The notes below the pieces were generated by a model. The model saw only the letters and a list, made by a program, of their open reading frames with translations, was not told the DNA's origin and did no database searches. DNA of 64,000 nt from Sporothrix humicola (taxonomy: Eukaryota > Ascomycota > Sordariomycetes > Ophiostomatales > Ophiostomataceae): assembly GCA_021396245.1 (NCBI GenBank), contig WNYE01000037.1, positions 1 to 64,000 of the forward strand, written 5' to 3'. The translations under genes were made by a program, and so were the position numbers. Shown piece after piece: positions 1 through 9,037 of this stretch. Position 1 is the first letter of the stretch, and each line of letters opens with the position of its first letter.

Positions 1-6
1 TTAATA

Positions 7-77
7 AACCCTGGCGGGATTCGAACCCGCTACCACTCAAGGAACACCCGGTGCCTTAACCACTGCACCACAGGGGC
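7..77 (-). tRNA. tRNA-like gene, probably degenerate
   Basis: On the minus strand the segment folds as a tRNA on both sides: a D arm GTGC/GCAC around AGTGGTTAAG (A-box like), a perfect T arm GCGGG-TTCGAAT-CCCGC (B box), and an acceptor stem with 5 of 7 Watson-Crick pairs, one G-T pair and one C-T mismatch. The anticodon stem does not pair in any register I tried. The only T33-compatible loop I find would read CCT (Arg), with a poor stem and T at position 37. It may be a decayed tRNA-Arg or a tRNA-derived fragment. The pol III promoter boxes look intact. Confidence 0.6.
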
Positions 78-1207
78 ATATAAATAATATAAATAATAAG
101 AAAACGAATCACATCGAAGATTGAACGTCGACTTGCAAGCTTTGTGCACGAGACAAGCTTACGGAAAACATACAAGTGCCGGCATAAGTACCGTTGTGGC
201 TCGAGACGGTCTCGTCAGGATGTAACGGCGACGAACCTTTACCCACCCATTACGCTTTTCCGCCAAGGAAAAGAGGAAAGAGGTTTACAAGTCATGCTTC
301 AAGTTTCGAGGTGCGATGTTGGGATCGGAAACGCATTGGGACGTTGTGCTTGTAGAGAGAGACTTATATATTCATTTCAACGTCGCTTGGCTGCAGAAAC
401 AAGCTTTTCCGATACCACATGCAACAACTCTTAAGTTATATACCGACGGTTAAAATCAGGAGAGGAAAGTGGTATTGGGGAAAAGCAAGCTCGCCAATCA
501 CGAGACGGGGATCGTCTCGGAAACGCGACGCTGGGGGTCGCAACGACGTACGATCGCGGATAAGGGTGCACAAAGTATCGGAAAACAAAAATAACAGAGG
601 TAACAGACCTACACGATCGAAAAGAGTCCAAAGAGGTATCAAGTCGTGTTCATACCTCATGGAAATCCAGAGTATGATTACTGCCGGCGGTTTACATTCA
701 TATTCATTCATATTGCGATTTGAAAGCACATGGCCTCGATGGCATGGCAAAAAGCATCGGCTTATGGATGGGCCTACGGACTTGGGATGTGACTACTTCC
801 GCAATTGGGCCTTGGCGGATAAGGATAATAAAAGCTTGTGGTCCGTTCATATCGGCCGAACAGAATTGCGCACGTTTCCCAAACTCTTCTCCGCATCCCC
901 GCACGACCTCCACGCGGGGCCCCGGAATTCTGTCGGAGAAGCCAAGAATAAGGAGTATCACCATAACGATTGTGTCTGGTCTACATCGGAAAACTGAGAA
1001 ATGAGAGAAATCATCGCAGCATGGCACGATCCCTGCACGTGGCTCAGGCAGGATTTAAGCTCTTTAGCTCCCGCCTCCGCCTCCTCCTCCGACAATGATA
1101 ACTCGCGCCTTGCATCACTATTCTGGTTTTGGTTACTCTTCTTCTTCCTATAGCGTTATCAACAACATTGTAAACCACGCACAGACGACACAGCGCCTCA
1201 TTTCAAC
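78..1207. other. Intergenic region, no gene recognised
   Basis: About 1.1 kb between the tRNA-like locus and the first permease gene. It holds open frames of up to 192 codons (for example 419-997 on the plus strand), but their translations are arginine-rich, show no domain pattern and overlap each other on both strands, so I treat them as chance. The last ~150 bp are pyrimidine-rich and look like a fungal promoter and 5' leader for the gene at 1208. Confidence 0.5.
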
Positions 1208-2827
1208 ATGGCCACCGAGATTAGCAGGCAGATGACCACCGACATTGACAAGAAAGACCTCGAGTCGATCCACCAGATTGACACGGCCGCCACGGGTACT
1301 GGCCGCTTCCGCAACGCGCCGCAATGGATCCGCGAGATGACGCCCGAGGAGCTGGAGAAGCAAGAGGTCCGCCTGCGCCGCAAGATTGACGCCCGGCTGC
1401 TGCCGATGATCGTGCTCATGTACATTCTCAACTACCTGGACCGCAACAACATTGCATCCGCGAAACTGGCGGGCATTTTGGAGGACCTCAACCTGTCGTC
1501 GACGCAGTTCAACACGTCGGTGAGCATCCTGTTTGCCGGCTACCTGATCATGCAGGTCCCCTCCAATATGATCCTCAATAAACTCGGCAAGCCGTCCATC
1601 TACCTACCCGGCTGCATGCTCGTGTGGGGCCTGATTTCGGGTCTCACGGCCGCCTGCCAGAGCTATGGCGGTTTGCTGACAGCCCGGTTTGTCCTGGGCT
1701 TTGTCGAGGCGGCGTACTTCCCCGGCTGTCTCTATTTCCTGTCGTGCTGGTACACGCGCAAGGAGCTCGCCTTCCGCACGGGCTTACTTTATAGCGGCTC
1801 GCTGCTGTCGGGCGCCTTTGGCGGCCTGCTCGCCGCGGCGATCACGGGCGGCATGGACGGCGTGCGCGGGCTGTCGGCGTGGCGGTGGCTCTTCATCATT
1901 GAGGGCAGCGTCACGGTCGTCGTGGCCGTCGTCGCCGCGTTTGTCATCCCCGACCTGCCGCGCACGACGCGCTGGTTGACCGAACAAGAAAAAGAGCTCG
2001 CCGCCTGGCGCCTCGAGGCCGACATTGGCGAGGACGACTGGGTCGACACCGCGCACCAGCACCCCCTGCACGGCCTGGCGCTGGCCGTCCGCGACGTCAA
2101 GACCTGGCTGATCCTGGCGGTGATTTATGGCTCGACCGCTAGCGGGTCCATGACCACGTTCTTCCCGACCGTCGTCCAGGGTCTCGGCTACGACCGTGTC
2201 CACACTTTGTTGCTGACCGCACCCCCCTACTGCATCGCCGTCGTGCTGAGTCTCACCAACGCCTGGCACGCCGACCGCACCAGCGAGCGCTACCTGCACA
2301 TTGCCGGCCCGCCCGTCCTCGCCATGGCCATGTACGTCCTGGCCGTCGCCACCACCGCCTTTGCCCCGCGCTACGTCGCCATGTGCCTCATGGTCGGCGG
2401 GACGTACTCGGGGTACGTGGTGGCCTTGGGGTATATTTCGAACAGTAAGTGCCCCCGACGATGATGACAATTGTGTCCAATCACTAACCGTGCAGTTTTG
2501 CCCCGCCCCGTCGCGAAGCGCGCCGCCGCCATTGCCCTCATCAACGCCTTGAGCAACGTCTGCCAGATCTACTCGCCCTACCTCTATCCCAGCTCCGCCG
2601 CGCCGCGCTACACCACTGCGTTCTCGGTCAACATCGCCATGTCCGCCATGACCATTATTGTGGCCACCATCCTCCGCCTCTACCTCAAGTCGCTCAACCG
2701 CAAGCTCGACCAGCTCGAGCAGCAGACCGCCATCGACGCGTCCGCCCAGGCCGAAACCGAGGCGTCGCGCGAGGCGCACGGCCTGCCCGGCGTCGCCGTC
2801 GAGCGGGGCTTCCGCTTCCAGTTGTGA
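1208..2827 (+). CDS. MFS permease of the allantoate/vitamin (ACS, Dal5-like) family
   Basis: Plasma-membrane proton symporter of the anion:cation symporter MFS family, whose fungal members import organic anions such as allantoate, nicotinate, pantothenate or biotin precursors. Exons 1208-2444 and 2496-2827; the 51 bp intron starts GTAAGT, ends TGCAG and has CACTAAC as branch site. Product 522 aa, a usual length. A ~65-residue cytosolic N-terminus precedes TM1 with the family signature LNYLDRNNIASAK (74-86); RFVLGFVEA (160-168) and WYTRKE (181-186) are typical of TM4-5. About 12 hydrophobic segments follow, and the C-tail is hydrophilic. The substrate cannot be read from sequence. It lies upstream of a co-oriented dehydrogenase and a convergent aldo-keto reductase, so uptake plus oxidation of a carbon or nitrogen source is plausible. 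Confidence 0.92.
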
Positions 2828-3611
2828 TGAGTATGCATCTGGCATTGGTTGTTCTATTTTAGGTAATGGACACAGAATGAAAATGACAAATTGAAAAACA
2901 AAAGAGTCGACGATAAAGGGAAGAATACGAGTAAAAGTTGAAATTATATTTATTGGTAGTACGGTGTAGTTGACAGCTTTCGTGTCGTGTTATTACCTCA
3001 TCAAGTGTTGGCGTCCTTCCTCTTACCGTGTACAATAGTCAATTGGAGAAACCCCTCTTGTTTCACTTTGCTTTCTTTTTCCATATTATTCTCATACGTC
3101 GACTTGTTAGTCCCGTCTCCTTGCGTTTCCCCTTCTTTGCTCATGCTCGGTTGCGATTATCCGCTAACGGCGCGGTCGCCACTAACACCACGCATATGTC
3201 CGCCCTACTCCTCAAGAGTCAGTCCGGGTCTCAACATCCTCTGAGCTTGATCTCCGCACCGATCCACGCCCTGTTCCACGCCTTGTTCCCCTTGTTTCTC
3301 ATGTTAGTTCCTGGACTGCCATTGTTCTTATTTTCCTTTCCTTCCTCCGTTCTCCATATTTTTCACAACTCCTGACCCCATGAGGGGTTTAGACTATCCG
3401 TAGACCATTGTTGATGCGGGGATGCCGGGCGTCTTGTGTTGTTAAGCTGAGGATAGGATAGCTCTGCTTAGAGGCAGACACGTATATACTCGGACAATAG
3501 AAATAAATAAAGAACTCTGTTATTCTCTCGACATTCTTCTACTTCTCCTTCTGTCCTCTCTTTGATTTTCTTCTTCTTGTTTACATCCAATCCAAACATC
3601 TACACAACACA
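2828..3611. promoter_or_regulatory. Intergenic region: permease 3' end and dehydrogenase promoter
   Basis: About 780 bp with no supported gene. The last 250 bp are T/C-rich on the plus strand and end in CACAACACAATGG before the dehydrogenase start, typical of a fungal core promoter and leader. GCGGGG near 3416 resembles a CreA-type carbon catabolite site (SYGGRG), but such sites are frequent by chance. Confidence 0.4.
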
Positions 3612-4513
3612 ATGGCTGAGACACGAGTTGCAATCATCACCGGCGGTGGTAAGTAAAGATAGCCTCCTATATTCATATTATTCTCCTACTTACGAGTACA
3701 GCCAGCGGCATCGGCCTGGCCACGGCGACGGCCCTCGGCGACCGCAAGGCCGGCTGGGAAATCCACATTCTCGACTACAACCCGGCCGCTGCCAAGGCCG
3801 TAGAGGGCGTCCACGGCGGCGTCTTCCACCAGGTCGACGTGACCGACTACAAGGCCCTGGGCATCGTGTTCCGCGATATTTTTAGACTGCACAAGCGCCT
3901 CGACTTTGTGTACGCCAACGCCGGCGTCGGCGAGCGCGCCGACGAGTTTTACGACCGCACCGCCGCGTCCGACAGCGACGAGCCGCCGCCGCTGCCCAAC
4001 GGTACGCAAAAGATTATCGACATTTGCATGACGGCCGCCACCACGACCGCCTACCTCGCGCAGCACTACTTTAGGCTGTCGCCCGAGTCGACCAAGGGCG
4101 AGCGTGTCCTGACGTTCACGGCCAGCTGCGGCGCGCTGTACCCGTCGTTTAGCAGCCCTGTGTACACGGCCACCAAGCACGGCGTCTTGGGGTTGATGCG
4201 CTGCTTGGACCGCTACATGTGGCGCCGCGACCAGATCCGCGTCAACGCCGTCCTGCCCGGCACTGTCAAGACGAATCTGCTGACCACCGAGCTGTGGCAG
4301 CAGTTCCCCGAAGAGCTCTTTACGCCCGTGTCGCAGATCGCCAAGGCCGTCCTGATCTTCCTCGACAACAAGGACCCGGCCCGTCCCGATTTGGAGATCA
4401 TCAAGGGCCAGGCGATCGAGTGCTCTGGCCAGAACCATCACTACCGCGACCCCTACCCCTTCTGCGACCCCGGCATGGAGCGCGTCATGGCTGCCACGGA
4501 TACCGGTAAATAG
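3612..4513 (+). CDS. Short-chain dehydrogenase/reductase (15-PGDH-like)
   Basis: Classical NAD(P)-dependent SDR acting on an alcohol or ketone; the overall pattern is closest to fungal 15-hydroxyprostaglandin-dehydrogenase-like proteins. Exons 3612-3648 and 3702-4513, joined inside the glycine-rich loop by a 53 bp GTAAGT...ACAG intron; 282 aa. Cofactor loop TGGASGIG at 10-17, Asp37 at the end of beta2 (favours NAD), NAG at 85-87, catalytic Ser154 in TASCGA, and YTATK with Tyr167 and Lys171, so the catalytic set is complete. The first exon is only 12 codons, which is why the start is easy to miss. An insertion rich in acidic residues and proline (about 98-112) sits after NAG. The substrate is unknown; it faces the aldo-keto reductase tail to tail. 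Confidence 0.92.
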
Positions 4514-4612
4514 GTGATCTGAGAAGGATGAAGGAAACAAAATGTATATAGCTTCAATAAACAAACTTGATTTAAGCTGCTCCTAGTAATACCTGCCTGC
4601 TACGCATGGTCG

Positions 4613-5623
4613 CTATACTCTGAAGTACGGCTTGCACGCCGGCTTGGCCACCTCCCAGGCGGCGTCAAACGCCTGCACGACCTCGTCCGGCAGCGGTCCC
4701 TTTTCGAGGCTCGTCAAATTCTCCTCGAGCTGCGCCGCACTGCTCGCCCCGATAATCACGGCGTCCCCTTTTGATTTGTCCAAAACAGAATGGTGGCTGA
4801 CCCACCGCAGCGCCGCCTCCGCCGTCGGGATCCCGTGTTTTTGCGCCACGGGCCGCACAACGTCCAGTGCGTCAAAGTACGCGTCGTTCCAGTACCGCTG
4901 GCGGTAGCTGGCGCCCTGGGTCTTGGCGGGGTCGAACCGGCTGCCGGCCTCAATGTCGTCGACCGTAACCGTCCGCGTGTATCTGTCCGTCAACATACCG
5001 CCGGCGATCGGGTTGTACTCGTAAAAACCAATCCCATAATGCCGCAGGCACGGAAACAGCTCGGGCTCTGCCGCCCGGTGCAGCGCATTGTACACGCCCT
5101 GGTAGACGTCAATCTGCTTCCAGTTGTTGCGCCGCGCAATCTCGGCCATCTGCGCCACCTCCCACGCCGCGTAGTTGCTGATGCCAAATCTCTTGAAATA
5201 ACCGGCCTCGTACAGGTTGTTGACCTCCCTGAGAGTGTCCTCGTACGGCACGCTCCGGTCCGGCGCGTGCAGGTACCACATGTCGACCTTGTCGGTCTGC
5301 AGGGCGGCGAGACTTTCGAGGAGGGCAGGCTTCAGATCCTCCGGCCGGTGCGTGTACGAGTGCAGCGAGTCAATGCCTTTGCCGCGGGGCGACAGCTTGG
5401 TGTCCAGCACAATTCCTCTTTCCTTCAAGTTCAGCTGTCCCAAGTACTTCTCGGAAGACCCCCCGCCGTACGTCCGCGCCGTGTCAATCTCGTTGTGCCC
5501 GTGCTTCTGGAACACGTCCAGGATCGCCGCGCAGTCCTTGAGGTCGTGTACGCGCGCCTGCTCCGCGCCCGCCGCGCCAAATGTCATCGCCCCAAACACG
5601 ACCTTTTGCGTGGAGGTGGCCAT
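4613..5623 (-). CDS. Aldo-keto reductase, AKR7 (aflatoxin-aldehyde reductase) type
   Basis: NADPH-dependent cytosolic reductase of reactive aldehydes and ketones. Intronless, 336 aa, the normal size for AKR7-like fungal proteins. The N-terminus KVVFGAMTFG is typical of AKR7. The catalytic tetrad is complete: Asp47 in EIDTA, Tyr52 in RTYGGG, Lys76 in LDTK and His119 in WYLHAPD. The C-terminal cofactor segment VIIGASSAAQLEEN is present. It is transcribed towards the dehydrogenase, with about 100 bp between the stop codons. Its upstream region begins within about 100 bp of dispersed repeat copy A, so its promoter probably lies partly in repeat DNA. A role in aldehyde detoxification or in a pathway with the neighbouring permease and SDR is inference. 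Confidence 0.93.
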   Translation of the reverse strand: MATSTQKVVFGAMTFGAAGAEQARVHDLKDCAAILDVFQKHGHNEIDTARTYGGGSSEKYLGQLNLKERGIVLDTKLSPRGKGIDSLHSYTHRPEDLKPALLESLAALQTDKVDMWYLHAPDRSVPYEDTLREVNNLYEAGYFKRFGISNYAAWEVAQMAEIARRNNWKQIDVYQGVYNALHRAAEPELFPCLRHYGIGFYEYNPIAGGMLTDRYTRTVTVDDIEAGSRFDPAKTQGASYRQRYWNDAYFDALDVVRPVAQKHGIPTAEAALRWVSHHSVLDKSKGDAVIIGASSAAQLEENLTSLEKGPLPDEVVQAFDAAWEVAKPACKPYFRV

Positions 5624-5721
5624 CGTGCTGTCGGCGAGTGTTGATTGTCGAGTGATTGGTTTAATTGAAAGAGTCGAGTTGATGCGGTTGACGTTGTGTC
5701 GTCGTTTGTAATGTCTTGGCA

Positions 5722-6385
5722 GGAACGGAAGGCGAAATCGGAAAGAACGGCTGGTGCGCTCCTTCCATTTATACTCCCCCCTTTACGAAGCGGTATCGGC
5801 GAATCGGCCACCGGCCGGCATTTTGGTGCTCTCGCTCGCTTGTCTCCTTATTTCGTCATTTTGGGTGGGGCAACCAACGTAAAGTGGTAAAGTGGTATCG
5901 CCGTAGCTCACTGCAAAACGTTCTTCCAATTGTGTGCTGCAGCGTGCTGGCGGCATGGATAACTCCGCTGGTTGTCGGACCTGGCTCGCGTATATCTGAC
6001 GCGGGGAACGGGCAGACTGATAGCAGAGGTGCATCCCGTCTGCGCCTGCCGATTAGGGACCGACAATATGCGAGAGGCAGATGCGAAACAATATGTTAGT
6101 ACGGACCTAAGGGGAACAGACAAAAATATATTAATTTTGTATTTAAAAATGAAGCTTGCAACTGATAAAGTTTGATTTCAGAACGTTTACGGATTGATTC
6201 GAGAATTATTTGGATAAAGCCAGCATACAGTGCAGATAGTGATTTTTATATGGTAGGTCTTTATTTGCACACGAAGCTATGATCCTACATTGTTTGAAGT
6301 ACCAAAAAGTAAATATAAAATATGTGCTCGCTCATACTTGCCAATTATGCGGACGAGTAAATTTCTAACATTCGAGTAACAGTTG
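5722..6385 (+). repeat. Dispersed repeat, copy A
   Basis: About 650 bp that aligns, with gaps, to 36797-37470 in the same orientation. The shared blocks are: AACGGCTGGTG followed by CTCCTTCCATTTATACTCC; GGCGAATCGGCCACCGGCC; TATTTCGTCATTTTGGGTGG; CTGCCGATTAGGGACCGACA; ACACGAAGCTATGATC; and GTGCTCGCTCATACTT. No coding capacity is seen and no clear terminal inverted or long terminal repeats. The edges fade rather than ending sharply. It could be a solo LTR, a non-autonomous element or a duplicated promoter segment. Confidence 0.8.
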
Positions 6386-6776
6386 ATATTTCCTGTGCGG
6401 GGAAATCTCTCTAAATTCAATGACAAACAAGGTTATTTTTGTGCATTGTGGGCGAGAAGTCTGTTGGTTGCAAGTTCGATGATGGTGGATGATTGGCTCC
6501 AAATTTGTGGCGCAGGCAATTTGGTTGTCATAGTGTTGGTTTGATTTGGTAAGTTTTGGTATTGTTGAAAACATATCGTACGTAAGTCTGCAGATTACAA
6601 TGCGAAGGGATGTGCAGGGTGAAAATTATTAAACGTAACGGGAGCGCCGTCAATGTACATGGAAGTAATGTGAAAAAGGAAACATCCCAATGCGATGTGT
6701 AAACCAAAGATGATCTTATCGACAAGTTTTCGTTTCGGAGCTGCGCCTGCGCTTACTGCCCGTACCACTCTAGAGC
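6386..6776. other. Short intergenic stretch, nothing recognised
   Basis: AT-rich sequence between repeat copy A and the 3' end of the SRPK-like kinase gene. It presumably holds the 3' UTR and terminator of that gene. No motif stands out. Confidence 0.4.
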
Positions 6777-8450
6777 TCATTTTTCTTCTCCTCCCTCCTT
6801 TCTTCCCCAGTCGTCTCGGGCAAACCACTCGTCCTGCAAAATGTCGGCCACCGTGGGTCGCTGGGCCGGATCGTACTGCAGAATGCGGCGGACCAACTGT
6901 TTGATCTGCTGTGCCTCGGACGAGCAGGCCACCTCCGGTGCCGCCTTGTCAAACATGTCTTCCATCGAGTTGAGCGGTATAACGAGCGGTTCGATGCCTT
7001 TGCTTGGATCGTCTGAATCTGAATCTGAATCGGCCTCGCCGATCTGGTTATTGTACAGCGTGCGGCTGCCGTCCTTGGCATCATCTCGAAAGTAGAGGGA
7101 CGACCGTTTCCAGCGCGAAAACAAACTGTCCGGGAGGGGGCCTAAGATGGACGAGAGCTGGAGTAGCTGGTCGTCGTCGGTCTCGTTCTGGCCGTCGGAC
7201 CACGGGACGCAGAAGAGCGGCCGGCCCGTGACGAGCTCAAACACGAGGCAGCCGACACTCCAGACGTCGAGCATCTTGCCGTCAGCGACGGTGTCAGCGA
7301 CGGTGACCTTGGCGGTGCCCTTGGCGGTGTCCTTCGCAGTAGTCCTGAATATCATCTCGGGAGCACGTAGCCCTGTGGGTGTCACGATCTCCGCTGGCAG
7401 GCCGTTCACATAGTACGCTAGAGTTGAACAAGAAAGGAGAAGAAACAGGGTGTCAGTTTCCCAACTCTTTGACAGACAACTGCATTTTCAGGAAAGCACT
7501 TACCTCCACCCAAATCAGAAAGCTTCACACGGAAGCCGGGGCTGCGGTCCACAAAGTCCGTCAGCGGCCGTGGGATGTAGAGGCGTTTCGGTGCCCAAAG
7601 GTCGACTTTCCCGTCCAGGCGTTCGATGGGCGCAGTAATAGAGGTGGGCCATGTTGGGTCCGAGTTTTCCGGATGCCACAGCGTTGTCTCGCTCTCGCTG
7701 TCCAGGCTCAGGCTGCTGCCGCCCCCGCACAGAGGAAACAGCATGTTGCCAGGCTGGACATCGCCGTGTGCTATGCCATGGGAATGCAGAAACTGAAGCG
7801 CCTCCAGCGTCCCGCGTACGATCTGCTTGGCCATCCACAACGGATAGCGAACCTTCATATGCCTCGTGCGCGGTTTGAACTGCGGCAGCTCTTCTACCAT
7901 GGTGTTCACGGTCGGGCCCATCGGCTCAAACACGACGCACTTGTGTACGCCGTTGGGTCCCTGCAACTCAAACGTGTCGAGTAATTTTGTCATATACCGG
8001 TCCAACATTGCGGACTGTCCTTCATGAGCTGCTTTGCGCGCGAGGTGGGCGTAGAATGCCACTTCCGGAAGCTCCTCGACCTCGGAAGACTCCTTGGCCA
8101 CGGCAATCTTTAAGGCGACGTATGTGTTGTTCCTACGGGGAGATCGTTTCGTTGTGGTTAGCACACCGGTATGGAAGAAAAACAACAAAGGGGACGGATG
8201 ACGAGAAGCGATCGCCGCACATAGCATACTTCACATCGTGGGCCAACCAGACGGTTGAAAACGAGCCGTAGCCGAGTTTTCGAACGACTTTGTACTGGCC
8301 GTCGCGCAGGACATCGCCGACATCAACGGGGTGGTAGCTGCCCGGATAGTAGCTTTCTACCCATTCGCACGCCCCACGCACAGGCTTGAAGCGATTCTCG
8401 CCGCGTGCTGGACGATGAGAGGGCGGTGTTGGGGGCGGAGAAACACTCAT
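6777..8450 (-). CDS. SRPK-like serine/threonine protein kinase
   Basis: Kinase of the SR-protein-kinase type common in filamentous fungi. Exons on the minus strand: 8230-8450, 7504-8132 and 6777-7417, with introns of 97 and 86 bp; 496 aa. I start at the ATG at 8450, since the upstream in-frame codon is TTG. Glycine loop GYGSFST (60-66), ATP-binding Lys82, catalytic loop HGDVQPGN with Asp198 and Asn203, metal-binding DLG (280-282) and APE (303-305). DLG instead of DFG is normal for SRPKs, but the usual Lys of the catalytic loop (DxKPEN) is Gln here and HRD reads HGD, so activity could be reduced. A threonine/lysine/alanine-rich repetitive insertion and an acidic SDSDSDD stretch lie between APE and the C-lobe. 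It is transcribed divergently from the FTA2-like gene. Confidence 0.88.
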
Positions 8451-9037
8451 TGTCCGGGCAAGTGAAGGCAGCAGAGGCAATGTGTTTTGACGGCCGCCGC
8501 GCCAATATGGGCCTTTGATTTCAGGCCTTTTAGTTGCGTGGCTGTGCTTATGTGTTTCAAACAGAATTATGGAAAACGATGAAAATGGGCGGTAAGATAC
8601 GATAAGGAAGGATCTATGGTGAACTTTGTTTGCTTTTCCAAGCGCCGGGCATTGTTTTCAGCCAGTGGGCGGCACTGAATATTAACTATAGGAAATTTAT
8701 ATTTTATTAATTTCATTTAGTGTTTTAGTCGCGAAAAGTACGATTCCGTTGTGTTAAGAGTGTGTGTTTAAAAGAGGTTTGAAACTTGCCCACTTATTGG
8801 TTGAAGGTAAGGCACGTGATTAATTATATACGGCACGTAATCGCGTGATAATGTCGCGTCAGGGGATTGATTGACTACAGGCAACGACATGCGGTAAACA
8901 TGTAGTAAGCGTGCAACGCAGAATCTCGACAACAATTTCTCCACTACACAACCACCGTTCACGAAATGATGACAGCGCAGTTTTATTGATGCGACGCTTA
9001 TTTACTTAAGCGACGGCCCCGCGATTGATCACCAACA
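8451..9037. promoter_or_regulatory. Divergent promoter between two kinase-fold genes
   Basis: 587 bp separates the ATGs of the SRPK-like kinase (minus) and the FTA2-like gene (plus). The middle is AT-rich and holds no open frame worth noting, so it probably serves as a shared or back-to-back promoter. No specific binding site can be assigned with confidence. Confidence 0.4.

Noticed and set aside
419..997. 192-codon plus-strand frame near the left end
   Set aside because: Arg-rich, no domain, no intron structure, overlapped by long frames on the other strand; looks like chance.
1784..2845. 353-codon minus-strand frame opposite the Dal5-like permease
   Set aside because: Shadow of a GC-rich gene; composition is the mirror of permease codons and spans its intron.
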